NCBI RefSeq assembly: GCF_037975245.1
Contig: NC_092572.1
Span: forward strand, 18,189,989 to 18,253,988
Reading direction: 5' to 3'
Source of the DNA: Apostichopus japonicus
Taxonomy: Eukaryota; Echinodermata; Holothuroidea; Aspidochirotida; Stichopodidae
Length of the DNA stretch: 64,000 nt
The notes under the pieces are model-generated. The model saw only the letters and a program-made list of their open reading frames with translations, was not told the DNA's origin and ran no database searches. A program made the position numbers and the translations under genes. Below are positions 62,663 to 64,000 of the stretch, piece after piece; the stretch's first letter is position 1, and every line of letters starts with the position of its first letter.

Positions 62663-64000
62663 TTACATTATTTTACCTTTAATGGTAGGTTTCTTCCAAG
62701 TCCCGCTTCCGAGGTCCAAAATTTTGTCCTTTCCTCTGCCGCTTCCGTTAGAGTTATATGCAACTGAAACACAACATCGATCAACAACAAGTTCGCATTT
62801 GATATCACTTATCAGCCTAGCTTTTCTACCTTTCAAAGTCGGTAAATGTAGCATCTATAGTCATAATAGTAGGCCTAACTCTTGTAACTACATTTAGATA
62901 ATTAATAAAGATTGGTGGAAATACATCATATGTTACCTGTACATTGTTTCATATTATATATATTTGTTTTACATACGAAATTGCACGTATATTTCCATCT
63001 TATATGTCAATAACACGTCACGCTGTTATGTGTTTACAGTATGAACTGTTCTAGCAGCCTAATTGGTTTTACGGGTGTGTCTTTACCACCGGTGGACTTT
63101 CACGCTCAACGCGCGTCCATGTACGTACATCGGTAATGTGCATATTGGCCACAGTATATATACAAAGGCAAATATTCACATTACATACATTCTCCAAGTA
63201 TGACATCGGATATGGTGGCCTTAACTAAATTCTTCATCGAGAAAATCACCCAGATCCCTATGATCTTTTAGTAGGTTTAATCTTCAAATAGATTTTAATT
63301 TTAATGATAATAATAAGACAGCAACATTAAAACGAAAGTCCTTTATAACAAATCTTATAAGTATAATAGTGCCCGATGGACAGCAATTAAGACTAGTCTG
63401 TGGTATTTTCCTGAAATGAGACTTCTTACTCAGTTGGTGAGAAAACGAGTGGCGTCAATTATCTTGAAAAATATGGATATGCCCAAGTTGTAATATACAA
63501 GCCTGAAACAAGATGTGCAATCTTTATCAAGCTGCTGCGTGGAAAATGATTCAGCAAGTTTTCCTTTCGTTTAAATTAATTTTTCGAACAAACACATCCC
63601 ATGTTATTTACAAATATAATTAGAAATTTGATATGAAATATGTAACTCGCAATTGAACTTGTTGATGTGTAAATCAGTTCAATTCCCTTTCAATTTACTC
63701 GTCCATTTGAAAGGGGAATGTATTCCTTACTCATGACTTGTTGACACACAATATTGAACACTACTTACCGTTACAAACACAGTATTAAACTTTCTTAACT
63801 CTAAAACTTACTTGTGATATTGCATTTGGTTATGTTTTCGGTCTCAATCTTTTGCGGAACATTGCCTTTCAAAAATCTAAAAGAATGAATGATAAATGGC
63901 ACAAAGAAAATTCGGTTGGTTGAAAGTTAGGAATGCTAGCTTTTTTAATTCCTTGGAAAATTACAAAATAATATTTAAGTTAGTCATAATTCCTTGGCAA
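62663..64000 (-). CDS. Ig-NACHT receptor gene, copy D (3' exons only)
   Basis: Two minus-strand exons match the end of copies B and C. Exon 63812-63876 (65 nt, same phase) encodes FLKGNVPQKIETENITKCNIT. The terminal exon, about 62663-62763, encodes AYNSNGSGRGKDKILDL and ends WKKPTIKGKIM then TAA. The upstream extension (LPTLKGRKARLISDIKCE) is conserved to 62854. The next exon and the NACHT part lie beyond the right edge. Its C-terminus differs from B and C because the stop position has shifted. Confidence 0.6.

Overview
This window is nuclear DNA from an animal. It is AT-rich, its genes are split into small exons with GT/AG junctions that can be followed by eye, and it carries long (TA)n runs, minisatellites, and LINE, SINE and hAT-like insertions. 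A NACHT ATPase family, Ig receptors and a receptor tyrosine pseudokinase in a multicopy cluster suggest a marine invertebrate deuterostome. An echinoderm, perhaps a sea cucumber, is my best guess, but it is inference and not read from a marker gene.

The window is a tandem array of about 16-27 kb units. Each unit was built as a divergent (head-to-head) gene pair. On the minus strand is a gene for signal peptide - Ig - Ig - transmembrane segment - short juxtamembrane exon - NACHT ATPase - three small C-terminal exons. About 1.4-2 kb away, on the plus strand, is a gene for signal peptide - Ig - Ig - transmembrane segment - tyrosine-kinase-like domain. Four copies of the Ig-NACHT gene are seen. 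Copy A (30-3091) is cut by the left edge. Copy B (18785-29845) is complete and open, but its Walker A is GKA. Copy C (35674-46237) has a good Walker A but a 2-base frameshift in the juxtamembrane exon. Copy D (62663 to the right edge) shows only its 3' exons. The kinase-like partner is intact only in unit A (5040-10289), where the HRD and DFG motifs are lost, so it reads as a pseudokinase. In unit B the partner is deleted outright (junction near 31215). In unit C it is a broken remnant (47654-48785).

The gene-poor stretches between pairs (10290-18784, 31217-35673, 48786-62662) are homologous to each other but have diverged through insertions. Unit B carries a GC-rich composite insertion (about 32069-33415) and a 355-bp hAT-type MITE with an 8-bp target duplication (34578-34932). 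Unit C carries a near full-length non-LTR retrotransposon with a 13-bp target duplication (53476-57347), an LTR-like insertion (57419-58797), a tRNA-derived SINE (about 61702-62045) and an inverted duplicated block (about 50830-51250). A LINE reverse-transcriptase fragment in the first intron of copies B and C, absent from A, shows that B and C are the closer pair.

My reading (inference) is a birth-and-death cluster of paired cell-surface receptors. One partner couples an Ig ectodomain directly to a cytoplasmic NACHT ATPase; the other couples a related Ig ectodomain to a pseudokinase. The physical fusion of Ig, transmembrane and NACHT parts, all joined at phase-1 introns, is the most unusual thing in the window.
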